Shown here: in pieces, positions 42,101 through 57,100 of the stretch
Numbering within the stretch: position 1 is the stretch's first letter
Layout: each line of letters begins with the position of its first letter
NCBI GenBank assembly: GCA_023634235.1
Contig: JAMKCF010000047.1
Location: 620,001 to 684,000 of the forward strand
Origin: Pisaster brevispinus
Taxonomy: Eukaryota; Echinodermata; Asteroidea; Forcipulatida; Asteriidae
Direction: 5' to 3'
Length of the DNA: 64,000 nucleotides
Made by a program: the position numbers and the translations under genes
Notes under the pieces: model-generated
What the model was told of the DNA's origin: nothing
What the model saw: only the letters and a program-made list of their open reading frames with translations
Database searches by the model: none

Positions 42101-45100
42101 ACCGGAAATGGCCTGCAGGCGGGGACACTCCGAAAGCGCTTCAAAAGCATCTTCAGTGGGATTTTTGTACACAGAGGGGGGAGCTGCACACACAAAAAGA
42201 AGAAACGAAATGAATTACAATGAGGGTCAAATCACACCCATAACAACATCGGATTTGCACAAGTTTTCCACCACTGGAAAGCCACCATTCAGGGCTCTCA
42301 CCTCGTCGTGGATCCGTGTCTCTGACGATTTTCTAGGCGGGGCGAGCGGCCCCGGAATAGGGCTACAACCACCGGCAAATTAGCCCACGCGCCGGGGCCG
42401 AGCAACAACAAAGGCAAGACATGTCCATCCGAAGAATGATTTGAAACAACACCCGAGCTCAGTTCGAGAATAACTCATGAACAAGAAATGCCAGAGAGAC
42501 GAAATTTGTACCTGAGTGTGCCTTGAATATCACTGCACCCGAAAATTTGCCTTTTTGGGCCGATGTGCACCATCTTTGTACCGGAAATGGCCTGCAGGCG
42601 GGGACACTCCGAAAGCGCTTCAAAAGCATCTTCAGTGGGATTTTTGTACACAGAGGGGGGAGCTGCACACACAAAAAGAAGAAACGAAATGAATTACAAT
42701 GAGGGTCAAATCACACCCATAACAACATCGGATTTGCACAAGTTTTCCACCACTGGAAAGCCACCATTCAGGGCTCTCACCTCGTCGTGGATCCGTGTCT
42801 CTGACGATTTTCTAGGCGGGGCGAGCGGCCCCGGAATAGGGCTACAACCACCGGCAAATTAGCCCACGCGCCGGGGCCGAGCAACAACAAAGGCAAGACA
42901 TGTCCATCCGAAGAATGATTTGAAACAACACCCGAGCTCAGTTCGAGAATAACTCATGAACTAGAAATGCCAGAGAGACGAAATTTGTACCTGAGTGTGC
43001 CTTGAATATCACTGCACCCGAAAATTAGCCTTTTTGGGCCGGTGTGCACCATCTTTGTACCGGAAATGGCCTGCAGGCGGGGACACTCCGAAAGCGCTTC
43101 AAAAGCATCTTCAGTGGGATTTTTGTACACAGAGGGGGGAGCTGCACACACAAAAAGAAGAAACGAAATGAATTACAATGAGGGTCAAATCACACCCATA
43201 ACAACATCGGATTTGCACAAGTTTTCCACCACTGGAAAGCCACCATTCAGGGCTCTCACCTCGTCGTGGATCCGTGTCTCTGACGATTTTCTAGGCGGGG
43301 CGAGCGGCCCCGGAATAGGGCTACAACCACCGGCAAATTAGCCCACGCGCCGGGGCCGAGCAACAACAAAGGCAAGACATGTCCATCCGAAGAATGATTT
43401 GAAACAACACCCGAGCTCAGTTCGAGAATAACTCATGAACAAGAAATGCCAGAGAGACGAAATTTGTACCTGAGTGTGCCTTGAATATCACTGCACCCGA
43501 AAATTTGCCTTTTTGGGCCGATGTGCACCATCTTTGTACCGGAAATGGCCTGCAGGCGGGGACACTCCGAAAGCGCTTCAAAAGCATCTTCAGTGGGATT
43601 TTTGTACACAGAGGGGGGAGCTGCACACACAAAAAGAAGAAACGAAATGAATTACAATGAGGGTCAAATCACACCCATAACAACATCGGATTTGCACAAG
43701 TTTTCCACCACTGGAAAGCCACCATTCAGGGCTCTCACCTCGTCGTGGATCCGTGTCTCTGACGATTTTCTAGGCGGGGCGAGCGGCCCCGGAATAGGGC
43801 TACAACCACCGGCAAATTAGCCCACGCGCCGGGGCCGAGCAACAACAAAGGCAAGACATGTCCATCCGAAGAATGATTTGAAACAACACCCGAGCTCAGT
43901 TCGAGAATAACTCATGAACTAGAAATGCCAGAGAGACGAAATTTGTACCTGAGTGTGCCTTGAATATCACTGCACCCGAAAATTAGCCTTTTTGGGCCGG
44001 TGTGCACCATCTTTGTACCGGAAATGGCCTGCAGGCGGGGACACTCCGAAAGCGCTTCAAAAGCATCTTCAGTGGGATTTTTGTACACAGAGGGGGGAGC
44101 TGCACACACAAAAAGAAGAAACGAAATGAATTACAATGAGGGTCAAATCACACCCATAACAACATCGGATTTGCACAAGTTTTCCACCACTGGAAAGCCA
44201 CCATTCAGGGCTCTCACCTCGTCGTGGATCCGTGTCTCTGACGATTTTCTAGGCGGGGCGAGCGGCCCCGGAATAGGGCTACAACCACCGGCAAATTAGC
44301 CCACGCGCCGGGGCCGAGCAACAACAAAGGCAAGACATGTCCATCCGAAGAATGATTTGAAACAACACCCGAGCTCAGTTCGAGAATAACTCATGAACTA
44401 GAAATGCCAGAGAGACGAAATTTGTACCTGAGTGTGCCTTGAATATCACTGCACCCGAAAATTAGCCTTTTTGGGCCGGTGTGCACCATCTTTGTACCGG
44501 AAATGGCCTGCAGGCGGGGACACTCCGAAAGCGCTTCAAAAGCATCTTCAGTGGGATTTTTGTACACAGAGGGGGGAGCTGCACACACAAAAAGAAGAAA
44601 CGAAATGAATTACAATGAGGGTCAAATCACACCCATAACAACATCGGATTTGCACAAGTTTTCCACCACTGGAAAGCCACCATTCAGGGCTCTCACCTCG
44701 TCGTGGATCCGTGTCTCTGACGATTTTCTAGGCGGGGCGAGCGGCCCCGGAATAGGGCTACAACCACCGGCAAATTAGCCCACGCGCCGGGGCCGAGCAA
44801 CAACAAAGGCAAGACATGTCCATCCGAAGAATGATTTGAAACAACACCCGAGCTCAGTTCGAGAATAACTCATGAACAAGAAATGCCAGAGAGACGAAAT
44901 TTGTACCTGAGTGTGCCTTGAATATCACTGCACCCGAAAATTTGCCTTTTTGGGCCGATGTGCACCATCTTTGTACCGGAAATGGCCTGCAGGCGGGGAC
45001 ACTCCGAAAGCGCTTCAAAAGCATCTTCAGTGGGATTTTTGTACACAGAGGGGGGAGCTGCACACACAAAAAGAAGAAACGAAATGAATTACAATGAGGG

Positions 45101-48100
45101 TCAAATCACACCCATAACAACATCGGATTTGCACAAGTTTTCCACCACTGGAAAGCCACCATTCAGGGCTCTCACCTCGTCGTGGATCCGTGTCTCTGAC
45201 GATTTTCTAGGCGGGGCGAGCGGCCCCGGAATAGGGCTACAACCACCGGCAAATTAGCCCACGCGCCGGGGCCGAGCAACAACAAAGGCAAGACATGTCC
45301 ATCCGAAGAATGATTTGAAACAACACCCGAGCTCAGTTCGAGAATAACTCATGAACTAGAAATGCCAGAGAGACGAAATTTGTACCTGAGTGTGCCTTGA
45401 ATATCACTGCACCCGAAAATTAGCCTTTTTGGGCCGGTGTGCACCATCTTTGTACCGGAAATGGCCTGCAGGCGGGGACACTCCGAAAGCGCTTCAAAAG
45501 CATCTTCAGTGGGATTTTTGTACACAGAGGGGGGAGCTGCACACACAAAAAGAAGAAACGAAATGAATTACAATGAGGGTCAAATCACACCCATAACAAC
45601 ATCGGATTTGCACAAGTTTTCCACCACTGGAAAGCCACCATTCAGGGCTCTCACCTCGTCGTGGATCCGTGTCTCTGACGATTTTCTAGGCGGGGCGAGC
45701 GGCCCCGGAATAGGGCTACAACCACCGGCAAATTAGCCCACGCGCCGGGGCCGAGCAACAACAAAGGCAAGACATGTCCATCCGAAGAATGATTTGAAAC
45801 AACACCCGAGCTCAGTTCGAGAATAACTCATGAACAAGAAATGCCAGAGAGACGAAATTTGTACCTGAGTGTGCCTTGAATATCACTGCACCCGAAAATT
45901 TGCCTTTTTGGGCCGATGTGCACCATCTTTGTACCGGAAATGGCCTGCAGGCGGGGACACTCCGAAAGCGCTTCAAAAGCATCTTCAGTGGGATTTTTGT
46001 ACACAGAGGGGGGAGCTGCACACACAAAAAGAAGAAACGAAATGAATTACAATGAGGGTCAAATCACACCCATAACAACATCGGATTTGCACAAGTTTTC
46101 CACCACTGGAAAGCCACCATTCAGGGCTCTCACCTCGTCGTGGATCCGTGTCTCTGACGATTTTCTAGGCGGGGCGAGCGGCCCCGGAATAGGGCTACAA
46201 CCACCGGCAAATTAGCCCACGCGCCGGGGCCGAGCAACAACAAAGGCAAGACATGTCCATCCGAAGAATGATTTGAAACAACACCCGAGCTCAGTTCGAG
46301 AATAACTCATGAACTAGAAATGCCAGAGAGACGAAATTTGTACCTGAGTGTGCCTTGAATATCACTGCACCCGAAAATTAGCCTTTTTGGGCCGGTGTGC
46401 ACCATCTTTGTACCGGAAATGGCCTGCAGGCGGGGACACTCCGAAAGCGCTTCAAAAGCATCTTCAGTGGGATTTTTGTACACAGAGGGGGGAGCTGCAC
46501 ACACAAAAAGAAGAAACGAAATGAATTACAATGAGGGTCAAATCACACCCATAACAACATCGGATTTGCACAAGTTTTCCACCACTGGAAAGCCACCATT
46601 CAGGGCTCTCACCTCGTCGTGGATCCGTGTCTCTGACGATTTTCTAGGCGGGGCGAGCGGCCCCGGAATAGGGCTACAACCACCGGCAAATTAGCCCACG
46701 CGCCGGGGCCGAGCAACAACAAAGGCAAGACATGTCCATCCGAAGAATGATTTGAAACAACACCCGAGCTCAGTTCGAGAATAACTCATGAACTAGAAAT
46801 GCCAGAGAGACGAAATTTGTACCTGAGTGTGCCTTGAATATCACTGCACCCGAAAATTAGCCTTTTTGGGCCGGTGTGCACCATCTTTGTACCGGAAATG
46901 GCCTGCAGGCGGGGACACTCCGAAAGCGCTTCAAAAGCATCTTCAGTGGGATTTTTGTACACAGAGGGGGGAGCTGCACACACAAAAAGAAGAAACGAAA
47001 TGAATTACAATGAGGGTCAAATCACACCCATAACAACATCGGATTTGCACAAGTTTTCCACCACTGGAAAGCCACCATTCAGGGCTCTCACCTCGTCGTG
47101 GATCCGTGTCTCTGACGATTTTCTAGGCGGGGCGAGCGGCCCCGGAATAGGGCTACAACCACCGGCAAATTAGCCCACGCGCCGGGGCCGAGCAACAACA
47201 AAGGCAAGACATGTCCATCCGAAGAATGATTTGAAACAACACCCGAGCTCAGTTCGAGAATAACTCATGAACAAGAAATGCCAGAGAGACGAAATTTGTA
47301 CCTGAGTGTGCCTTGAATATCACTGCACCCGAAAATTTGCCTTTTTGGGCCGATGTGCACCATCTTTGTACCGGAAATGGCCTGCAGGCGGGGACACTCC
47401 GAAAGCGCTTCAAAAGCATCTTCAGTGGGATTTTTGTACACAGAGGGGGGAGCTGCACACACAAAAAGAAGAAACGAAATGAATTACAATGAGGGTCAAA
47501 TCACACCCATAACAACATCGGATTTGCACAAGTTTTCCACCACTGGAAAGCCACCATTCAGGGCTCTCACCTCGTCGTGGATCCGTGTCTCTGACGATTT
47601 TCTAGGCGGGGCGAGCGGCCCCGGAATAGGGCTACAACCACCGGCAAATTAGCCCACGCGCCGGGGCCGAGCAACAACAAAGGCAAGACATGTCCATCCG
47701 AAGAATGATTTGAAACAACACCCGAGCTCAGTTCGAGAATAACTCATGAACAAGAAATGCCAGAGAGACGAAATTTGTACCTGAGTGTGCCTTGAATATC
47801 ACTGCACCCGAAAATTTGCCTTTTTGGGCCGATGTGCACCATCTTTGTACCGGAAATGGCCTGCAGGCGGGGACACTCCGAAAGCGCTTCAAAAGCATCT
47901 TCAGTGGGATTTTTGTACACAGAGGGGGGAGCTGCACACACAAAAAGAAGAAACGAAATGAATTACAATGAGGGTCAAATCACACCCATAACAACATCGG
48001 ATTTGCACAAGTTTTCCACCACTGGAAAGCCACCATTCAGGGCTCTCACCTCGTCGTGGATCCGTGTCTCTGACGATTTTCTAGGCGGGGCGAGCGGCCC

Positions 48101-51100
48101 CGGAATAGGGCTACAACCACCGGCAAATTAGCCCACGCGCCGGGGCCGAGCAACAACAAAGGCAAGACATGTCCATCCGAAGAATGATTTGAAACAACAC
48201 CCGAGCTCAGTTCGAGAATAACTCATGAACTAGAAATGCCAGAGAGACGAAATTTGTACCTGAGTGTGCCTTGAATATCACTGCACCCGAAAATTAGCCT
48301 TTTTGGGCCGGTGTGCACCATCTTTGTACCGGAAATGGCCTGCAGGCGGGGACACTCCGAAAGCGCTTCAAAAGCATCTTCAGTGGGATTTTTGTACACA
48401 GAGGGGGGAGCTGCACACACAAAAAGAAGAAACGAAATGAATTACAATGAGGGTCAAATCACACCCATAACAACATCGGATTTGCACAAGTTTTCCACCA
48501 CTGGAAAGCCACCATTCAGGGCTCTCACCTCGTCGTGGATCCGTGTCTCTGACGATTTTCTAGGCGGGGCGAGCGGCCCCGGAATAGGGCTACAACCACC
48601 GGCAAATTAGCCCACGCGCCGGGGCCGAGCAACAACAAAGGCAAGACATGTCCATCCGAAGAATGATTTGAAACAACACCCGAGCTCAGTTCGAGAATAA
48701 CTCATGAACTAGAAATGCCAGAGAGACGAAATTTGTACCTGAGTGTGCCTTGAATATCACTGCACCCGAAAATTAGCCTTTTTGGGCCGGTGTGCACCAT
48801 CTTTGTACCGGAAATGGCCTGCAGGCGGGGACACTCCGAAAGCGCTTCAAAAGCATCTTCAGTGGGATTTTTGTACACAGAGGGGGGAGCTGCACACACA
48901 AAAAGAAGAAACGAAATGAATTACAATGAGGGTCAAATCACACCCATAACAACATCGGATTTGCACAAGTTTTCCACCACTGGAAAGCCACCATTCAGGG
49001 CTCTCACCTCGTCGTGGATCCGTGTCTCTGACGATTTTCTAGGCGGGGCGAGCGGCCCCGGAATAGGGCTACAACCACCGGCAAATTAGCCCACGCGCCG
49101 GGGCCGAGCAACAACAAAGGCAAGACATGTCCATCCGAAGAATGATTTGAAACAACACCCGAGCTCAGTTCGAGAATAACTCATGAACTAGAAATGCCAG
49201 AGAGACGAAATTTGTACCTGAGTGTGCCTTGAATATCACTGCACCCGAAAATTAGCCTTTTTGGGCCGGTGTGCACCATCTTTGTACCGGAAATGGCCTG
49301 CAGGCGGGGACACTCCGAAAGCGCTTCAAAAGCATCTTCAGTGGGATTTTTGTACACAGAGGGGGGAGCTGCACACACAAAAAGAAGAAACGAAATGAAT
49401 TACAATGAGGGTCAAATCACACCCATAACAACATCGGATTTGCACAAGTTTTCCACCACTGGAAAGCCACCATTCAGGGCTCTCACCTCGTCGTGGATCC
49501 GTGTCTCTGACGATTTTCTAGGCGGGGCGAGCGGCCCCGGAATAGGGCTACAACCACCGGCAAATTAGCCCACGCGCCGGGGCCGAGCAACAACAAAGGC
49601 AAGACATGTCCATCCGAAGAATGATTTGAAACAACACCCGAGCTCAGTTCGAGAATAACTCATGAACTAGAAATGCCAGAGAGACGAAATTTGTACCTGA
49701 GTGTGCCTTGAATATCACTGCACCCGAAAATTAGCCTTTTTGGGCCGGTGTGCACCATCTTTGTACCGGAAATGGCCTGCAGGCGGGGACACTCCGAAAG
49801 CGCTTCAAAAGCATCTTCAGTGGGATTTTTGTACACAGAGGGGGGAGCTGCACACACAAAAAGAAGAAACGAAATGAATTACAATGAGGGTCAAATCACA
49901 CCCATAACAACATCGGATTTGCACAAGTTTTCCACCACTGGAAAGCCACCATTCAGGGCTCTCACCTCGTCGTGGATCCGTGTCTCTGACGATTTTCTAG
50001 GCGGGGCGAGCGGCCCCGGAATAGGGCTACAACCACCGGCAAATTAGCCCACGCGCCGGGGCCGAGCAACAACAAAGGCAAGACATGTCCATCCGAAGAA
50101 TGATTTGAAACAACACCCGAGCTCAGTTCGAGAATAACTCATGAACTAGAAATGCCAGAGAGACGAAATTTGTACCTGAGTGTGCCTTGAATATCACTGC
50201 ACCCGAAAATTAGCCTTTTTGGGCCGGTGTGCACCATCTTTGTACCGGAAATGGCCTGCAGGCGGGGACACTCCGAAAGCGCTTCAAAAGCATCTTCAGT
50301 GGGATTTTTGTACACAGAGGGGGGAGCTGCACACACAAAAAGAAGAAACGAAATGAATTACAATGAGGGTCAAATCACACCCATAACAACATCGGATTTG
50401 CACAAGTTTTCCACCACTGGAAAGCCACCATTCAGGGCTCTCACCTCGTCGTGGATCCGTGTCTCTGACGATTTTCTAGGCGGGGCGAGCGGCCCCGGAA
50501 TAGGGCTACAACCACCGGCAAATTAGCCCACGCGCCGGGGCCGAGCAACAACAAAGGCAAGACATGTCCATCCGAAGAATGATTTGAAACAACACCCGAG
50601 CTCAGTTCGAGAATAACTCATGAACTAGAAATGCCAGAGAGACGAAATTTGTACCTGAGTGTGCCTTGAATATCACTGCACCCGAAAATTAGCCTTTTTG
50701 GGCCGGTGTGCACCATCTTTGTACCGGAAATGGCCTGCAGGCGGGGACACTCCGAAAGCGCTTCAAAAGCATCTTCAGTGGGATTTTTGTACACAGAGGG
50801 GGGAGCTGCACACACAAAAAGAAGAAACGAAATGAATTACAATGAGGGTCAAATCACACCCATAACAACATCGGATTTGCACAAGTTTTCCACCACTGGA
50901 AAGCCACCATTCAGGGCTCTCACCTCGTCGTGGATCCGTGTCTCTGACGATTTTCTAGGCGGGGCGAGCGGCCCCGGAATAGGGCTACAACCACCGGCAA
51001 ATTAGCCCACGCGCCGGGGCCGAGCAACAACAAAGGCAAGACATGTCCATCCGAAGAATGATTTGAAACAACACCCGAGCTCAGTTCGAGAATAACTCAT

Positions 51101-54100
51101 GAACTAGAAATGCCAGAGAGACGAAATTTGTACCTGAGTGTGCCTTGAATATCACTGCACCCGAAAATTAGCCTTTTTGGGCCGGTGTGCACCATCTTTG
51201 TACCGGAAATGGCCTGCAGGCGGGGACACTCCGAAAGCGCTTCAAAAGCATCTTCAGTGGGATTTTTGTACACAGAGGGGGGAGCTGCACACACAAAAAG
51301 AAGAAACGAAATGAATTACAATGAGGGTCAAATCACACCCATAACAACATCGGATTTGCACAAGTTTTCCACCACTGGAAAGCCACCATTCAGGGCTCTC
51401 ACCTCGTCGTGGATCCGTGTCTCTGACGATTTTCTAGGCGGGGCGAGCGGCCCCGGAATAGGGCTACAACCACCGGCAAATTAGCCCACGCGCCGGGGCC
51501 GAGCAACAACAAAGGCAAGACATGTCCATCCGAAGAATGATTTGAAACAACACCCGAGCTCAGTTCGAGAATAACTCATGAACTAGAAATGCCAGAGAGA
51601 CGAAATTTGTACCTGAGTGTGCCTTGAATATCACTGCACCCGAAAATTAGCCTTTTTGGGCCGGTGTGCACCATCTTTGTACCGGAAATGGCCTGCAGGC
51701 GGGGACACTCCGAAAGCGCTTCAAAAGCATCTTCAGTGGGATTTTTGTACACAGAGGGGGGAGCTGCACACACAAAAAGAAGAAACGAAATGAATTACAA
51801 TGAGGGTCAAATCACACCCATAACAACATCGGATTTGCACAAGTTTTCCACCACTGGAAAGCCACCATTCAGGGCTCTCACCTCGTCGTGGATCCGTGTC
51901 TCTGACGATTTTCTAGGCGGGGCGAGCGGCCCCGGAATAGGGCTACAACCACCGGCAAATTAGCCCACGCGCCGGGGCCGAGCAACAACAAAGGCAAGAC
52001 ATGTCCATCCGAAGAATGATTTGAAACAACACCCGAGCTCAGTTCGAGAATAACTCATGAACTAGAAATGCCAGAGAGACGAAATTTGTACCTGAGTGTG
52101 CCTTGAATATCACTGCACCCGAAAATTAGCCTTTTTGGGCCGGTGTGCACCATCTTTGTACCGGAAATGGCCTGCAGGCGGGGACACTCCGAAAGCGCTT
52201 CAAAAGCATCTTCAGTGGGATTTTTGTACACAGAGGGGGGAGCTGCACACACAAAAAGAAGAAACGAAATGAATTACAATGAGGGTCAAATCACACCCAT
52301 AACAACATCGGATTTGCACAAGTTTTCCACCACTGGAAAGCCACCATTCAGGGCTCTCACCTCGTCGTGGATCCGTGTCTCTGACGATTTTCTAGGCGGG
52401 GCGAGCGGCCCCGGAATAGGGCTACAACCACCGGCAAATTAGCCCACGCGCCGGGGCCGAGCAACAACAAAGGCAAGACATGTCCATCCGAAGAATGATT
52501 TGAAACAACACCCGAGCTCAGTTCGAGAATAACTCATGAACTAGAAATGCCAGAGAGACGAAATTTGTACCTGAGTGTGCCTTGAATATCACTGCACCCG
52601 AAAATTAGCCTTTTTGGGCCGGTGTGCACCATCTTTGTACCGGAAATGGCCTGCAGGCGGGGACACTCCGAAAGCGCTTCAAAAGCATCTTCAGTGGGAT
52701 TTTTGTACACAGAGGGGGGAGCTGCACACACAAAAAGAAGAAACGAAATGAATTACAATGAGGGTCAAATCACACCCATAACAACATCGGATTTGCACAA
52801 GTTTTCCACCACTGGAAAGCCACCATTCAGGGCTCTCACCTCGTCGTGGATCCGTGTCTCTGACGATTTTCTAGGCGGGGCGAGCGGCCCCGGAATAGGG
52901 CTACAACCACCGGCAAATTAGCCCACGCGCCGGGGCCGAGCAACAACAAAGGCAAGACATGTCCATCCGAAGAATGATTTGAAACAACACCCGAGCTCAG
53001 TTCGAGAATAACTCATGAACTAGAAATGCCAGAGAGACGAAATTTGTACCTGAGTGTGCCTTGAATATCACTGCACCCGAAAATTAGCCTTTTTGGGCCG
53101 GTGTGCACCATCTTTGTACCGGAAATGGCCTGCAGGCGGGGACACTCCGAAAGCGCTTCAAAAGCATCTTCAGTGGGATTTTTGTACACAGAGGGGGGAG
53201 CTGCACACACAAAAAGAAGAAACGAAATGAATTACAATGAGGGTCAAATCACACCCATAACAACATCGGATTTGCACAAGTTTTCCACCACTGGAAAGCC
53301 ACCATTCAGGGCTCTCACCTCGTCGTGGATCCGTGTCTCTGACGATTTTCTAGGCGGGGCGAGCGGCCCCGGAATAGGGCTACAACCACCGGCAAATTAG
53401 CCCACGCGCCGGGGCCGAGCAACAACAAAGGCAAGACATGTCCATCCGAAGAATGATTTGAAACAACACCCGAGCTCAGTTCGAGAATAACTCATGAACT
53501 AGAAATGCCAGAGAGACGAAATTTGTACCTGAGTGTGCCTTGAATATCACTGCACCCGAAAATTAGCCTTTTTGGGCCGGTGTGCACCATCTTTGTACCG
53601 GAAATGGCCTGCAGGCGGGGACACTCCGAAAGCGCTTCAAAAGCATCTTCAGTGGGATTTTTGTACACAGAGGGGGGAGCTGCACACACAAAAAGAAGAA
53701 ACGAAATGAATTACAATGAGGGTCAAATCACACCCATAACAACATCGGATTTGCACAAGTTTTCCACCACTGGAAAGCCACCATTCAGGGCTCTCACCTC
53801 GTCGTGGATCCGTGTCTCTGACGATTTTCTAGGCGGGGCGAGCGGCCCCGGAATAGGGCTACAACCACCGGCAAATTAGCCCACGCGCCGGGGCCGAGCA
53901 ACAACAAAGGCAAGACATGTCCATCCGAAGAATGATTTGAAACAACACCCGAGCTCAGTTCGAGAATAACTCATGAACTAGAAATGCCAGAGAGACGAAA
54001 TTTGTACCTGAGTGTGCCTTGAATATCACTGCACCCGAAAATTAGCCTTTTTGGGCCGGTGTGCACCATCTTTGTACCGGAAATGGCCTGCAGGCGGGGA

Positions 54101-57100
54101 CACTCCGAAAGCGCTTCAAAAGCATCTTCAGTGGGATTTTTGTACACAGAGGGGGGAGCTGCACACACAAAAAGAAGAAACGAAATGAATTACAATGAGG
54201 GTCAAATCACACCCATAACAACATCGGATTTGCACAAGTTTTCCACCACTGGAAAGCCACCATTCAGGGCTCTCACCTCGTCGTGGATCCGTGTCTCTGA
54301 CGATTTTTTAGGCGGGGCGAGCGGCCCCGGAATAGGGCTACAACCACCGGCAAATTAGCCCACGCGCCGGGGCCGAGCAACAACAAAGGCAAGACATGTC
54401 CATCCGAAGAATGATTTGAAACAACACCCGAGCTCAGTTCGAGAATAACTCATGAACTAGAAATGCCAGAGAGACGAAATTTGTACCTGAGTGTGCCTTG
54501 AATATCACTGCACCCGAAAATTAGCCTTTTTGGGCCGGTGTGCACCATCTTTGTACCGGAAATGGCCTGCAGGCGGGGACACTCCGAAAGCGCTTCAAAA
54601 GCATCTTCAGTGGGATTTTTGTACACAGAGGGGGGAGCTGCACACACAAAAAGAAGAAACGAAATGAATTACAATGAGGGTCAAATCACACCCATAACAA
54701 CATCGGATTTGCACAAGTTTTCCACCACTGGAAAGCCACCATTCAGGGCTCTCACCTCGTCGTGGATCCGTGTCTCTGACGATTTTCTAGGCGGGGCGAG
54801 CGGCCCCGGAATAGGGCTACAACCACCGGCAAATTAGCCCACGCGCCGGGGCCGAGCAACAACAAAGGCAAGACATGTCCATCCGAAGAATGATTTGAAA
54901 CAACACCCGAGCTCAGTTCGAGAATAACTCATGAACTAGAAATGCCAGAGAGACGAAATTTGTACCTGAGTGTGCCTTGAATATCACTGCACCCGAAAAT
55001 TAGCCTTTTTGGGCCGGTGTGCACCATCTTTGTACCGGAAATGGCCTGCAGGCGGGGACACTCCGAAAGCGCTTCAAAAGCATCTTCAGTGGGATTTTTG
55101 TACACAGAGGGGGGAGCTGCACACACAAAAAGAAGAAACGAAATGAATTACAATGAGGGTCAAATCACACCCATAACAACATCGGATTTGCACAAGTTTT
55201 CCACCACTGGAAAGCCACCATTCAGGGCTCTCACCTCGTCGTGGATCCGTGTCTCTGACGATTTTCTAGGCGGGGCGAGCGGCCCCGGAATAGGGCTACA
55301 ACCACCGGCAAATTAGCCCACGCGCCGGGGCCGAGCAACAACAAAGGCAAGACATGTCCATCCGAAGAATGATTTGAAACAACACCCGAGCTCAGTTCGA
55401 GAATAACTCATGAACTAGAAATGCCAGAGAGACGAAATTTGTACCTGAGTGTGCCTTGAATATCACTGCACCCGAAAATTAGCCTTTTTGGGCCGGTATG
55501 CACCATCTTTGTACCGGAAATGGCCTGCAGGCGGGGACACTCCGAAAGCGCTTCAAAAGCATCTTCAGTGGGATTTTTGTACACAGAGGGGGGAGCTGCA
55601 CACACAAAAAGAAGAAACGAAATGAATTACAATGAGGGTCAAATCACACCCATAACAACATCGGATTTGCACAAGTTTTCCACCACTGGAAAGCCACCAT
55701 TCAGGGCTCTCACCTCGTCGTGGATCCGTGTCTCTGACGATTTTCTAGGCGGGGCGAGCGGCCCCGGAATAGGGCTACAACCACCGGCAAATTAGCCCAC
55801 GCGCCGGGGCCGAGCAACAACAAAGGCAAGACATGTCCATCCGAAGAATGATTTGAAACAACACCCGAGCTCAGTTCGAGAATAACTCATGAACTAGAAA
55901 TGCCAGAGAGACGAAATTTGTACCTGAGTGTGCCTTGAATATCACTGCACCCGAAAATTAGCCTTTTTGGGCCGGTGTGCACCATCTTTGTACCGGAAAT
56001 GGCCTGCAGGCGGGGACACTCCGAAAGCGCTTCAAAAGCATCTTCAGTGGGATTTTTGTACACAGAGGGGGGAGCTGCACACACAAAAAGAAGAAACGAA
56101 ATGAATTACAATGAGGGTCAAATCACACCCATAACAACATCGGATTTGCACAAGTTTTCCACCACTGGAAAGCCACCATTCAGGGCTCTCACCTCGTCGT
56201 GGATCCGTGTCTCTGACGATTTTCTAGGCGGGGCGAGCGGCCCCGGAATAGGGCTACAACCACCGGCAAATTAGCCCACGCGCCGGGGCCGAGCAACAAC
56301 AAAGGCAAGACATGTCCATCCGAAGAATGATTTGAAACAACACCCGAGCTCAGTTCGAGAATAACTCATGAACTAGAAATGCCAGAGAGACGAAATTTGT
56401 ACCTGAGTGTGCCTTGAATATCACTGCACCCGAAAATTAGCCTTTTTGGGCCGGTGTGCACCATCTTTGTACCGGAAATGGCCTGCAGGCGGGGACACTC
56501 CGAAAGCGCTTCAAAAGCATCTTCAGTGGGATTTTTGTACACAGAGGGGGGAGCTGCACACACAAAAAGAAGAAACGAAATGAATTACAATGAGGGTCAA
56601 ATCACACCCATAACAACATCGGATTTGCACAAGTTTTCCACCACTGGAAAGCCACCATTCAGGGCTCTCACCTCGTCGTGGATCCGTGTCTCTGACGATT
56701 TTCTAGGCGGGGCGAGCGGCCCCGGAATAGGGCTACAACCACCGGCAAATTAGCCCACGCGCCGGGGCCGAGCAACAACAAAGGCAAGACATGTCCATCC
56801 GAAGAATGATTTGAAACAACACCCGAGCTCAGTTCGAGAATAACTCATGAACTAGAAATGCCAGAGAGACGAAATTTGTACCTGAGTGTGCCTTGAATAT
56901 CACTGCACCCGAAAATTAGCCTTTTTGGGCCGGTGTGCACCATCTTTGTACCGGAAATGGCCTGCAGGCGGGGACACTCCGAAAGCGCTTCAAAAGCATC
57001 TTCAGTGGGATTTTTGTACACAGAGGGGGGAGCTGCACACACAAAAAGAAGAAACGAAATGAATTACAATGAGGGTCAAATCACACCCATAACAACATCG

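Noticed and set aside
35777..46500. The ABBABAAB unit order as a meaningful code
   Set aside because: The order equals the start of the Thue-Morse sequence, but it is then simply repeated and soon breaks. Duplication of an eight-unit block explains it.
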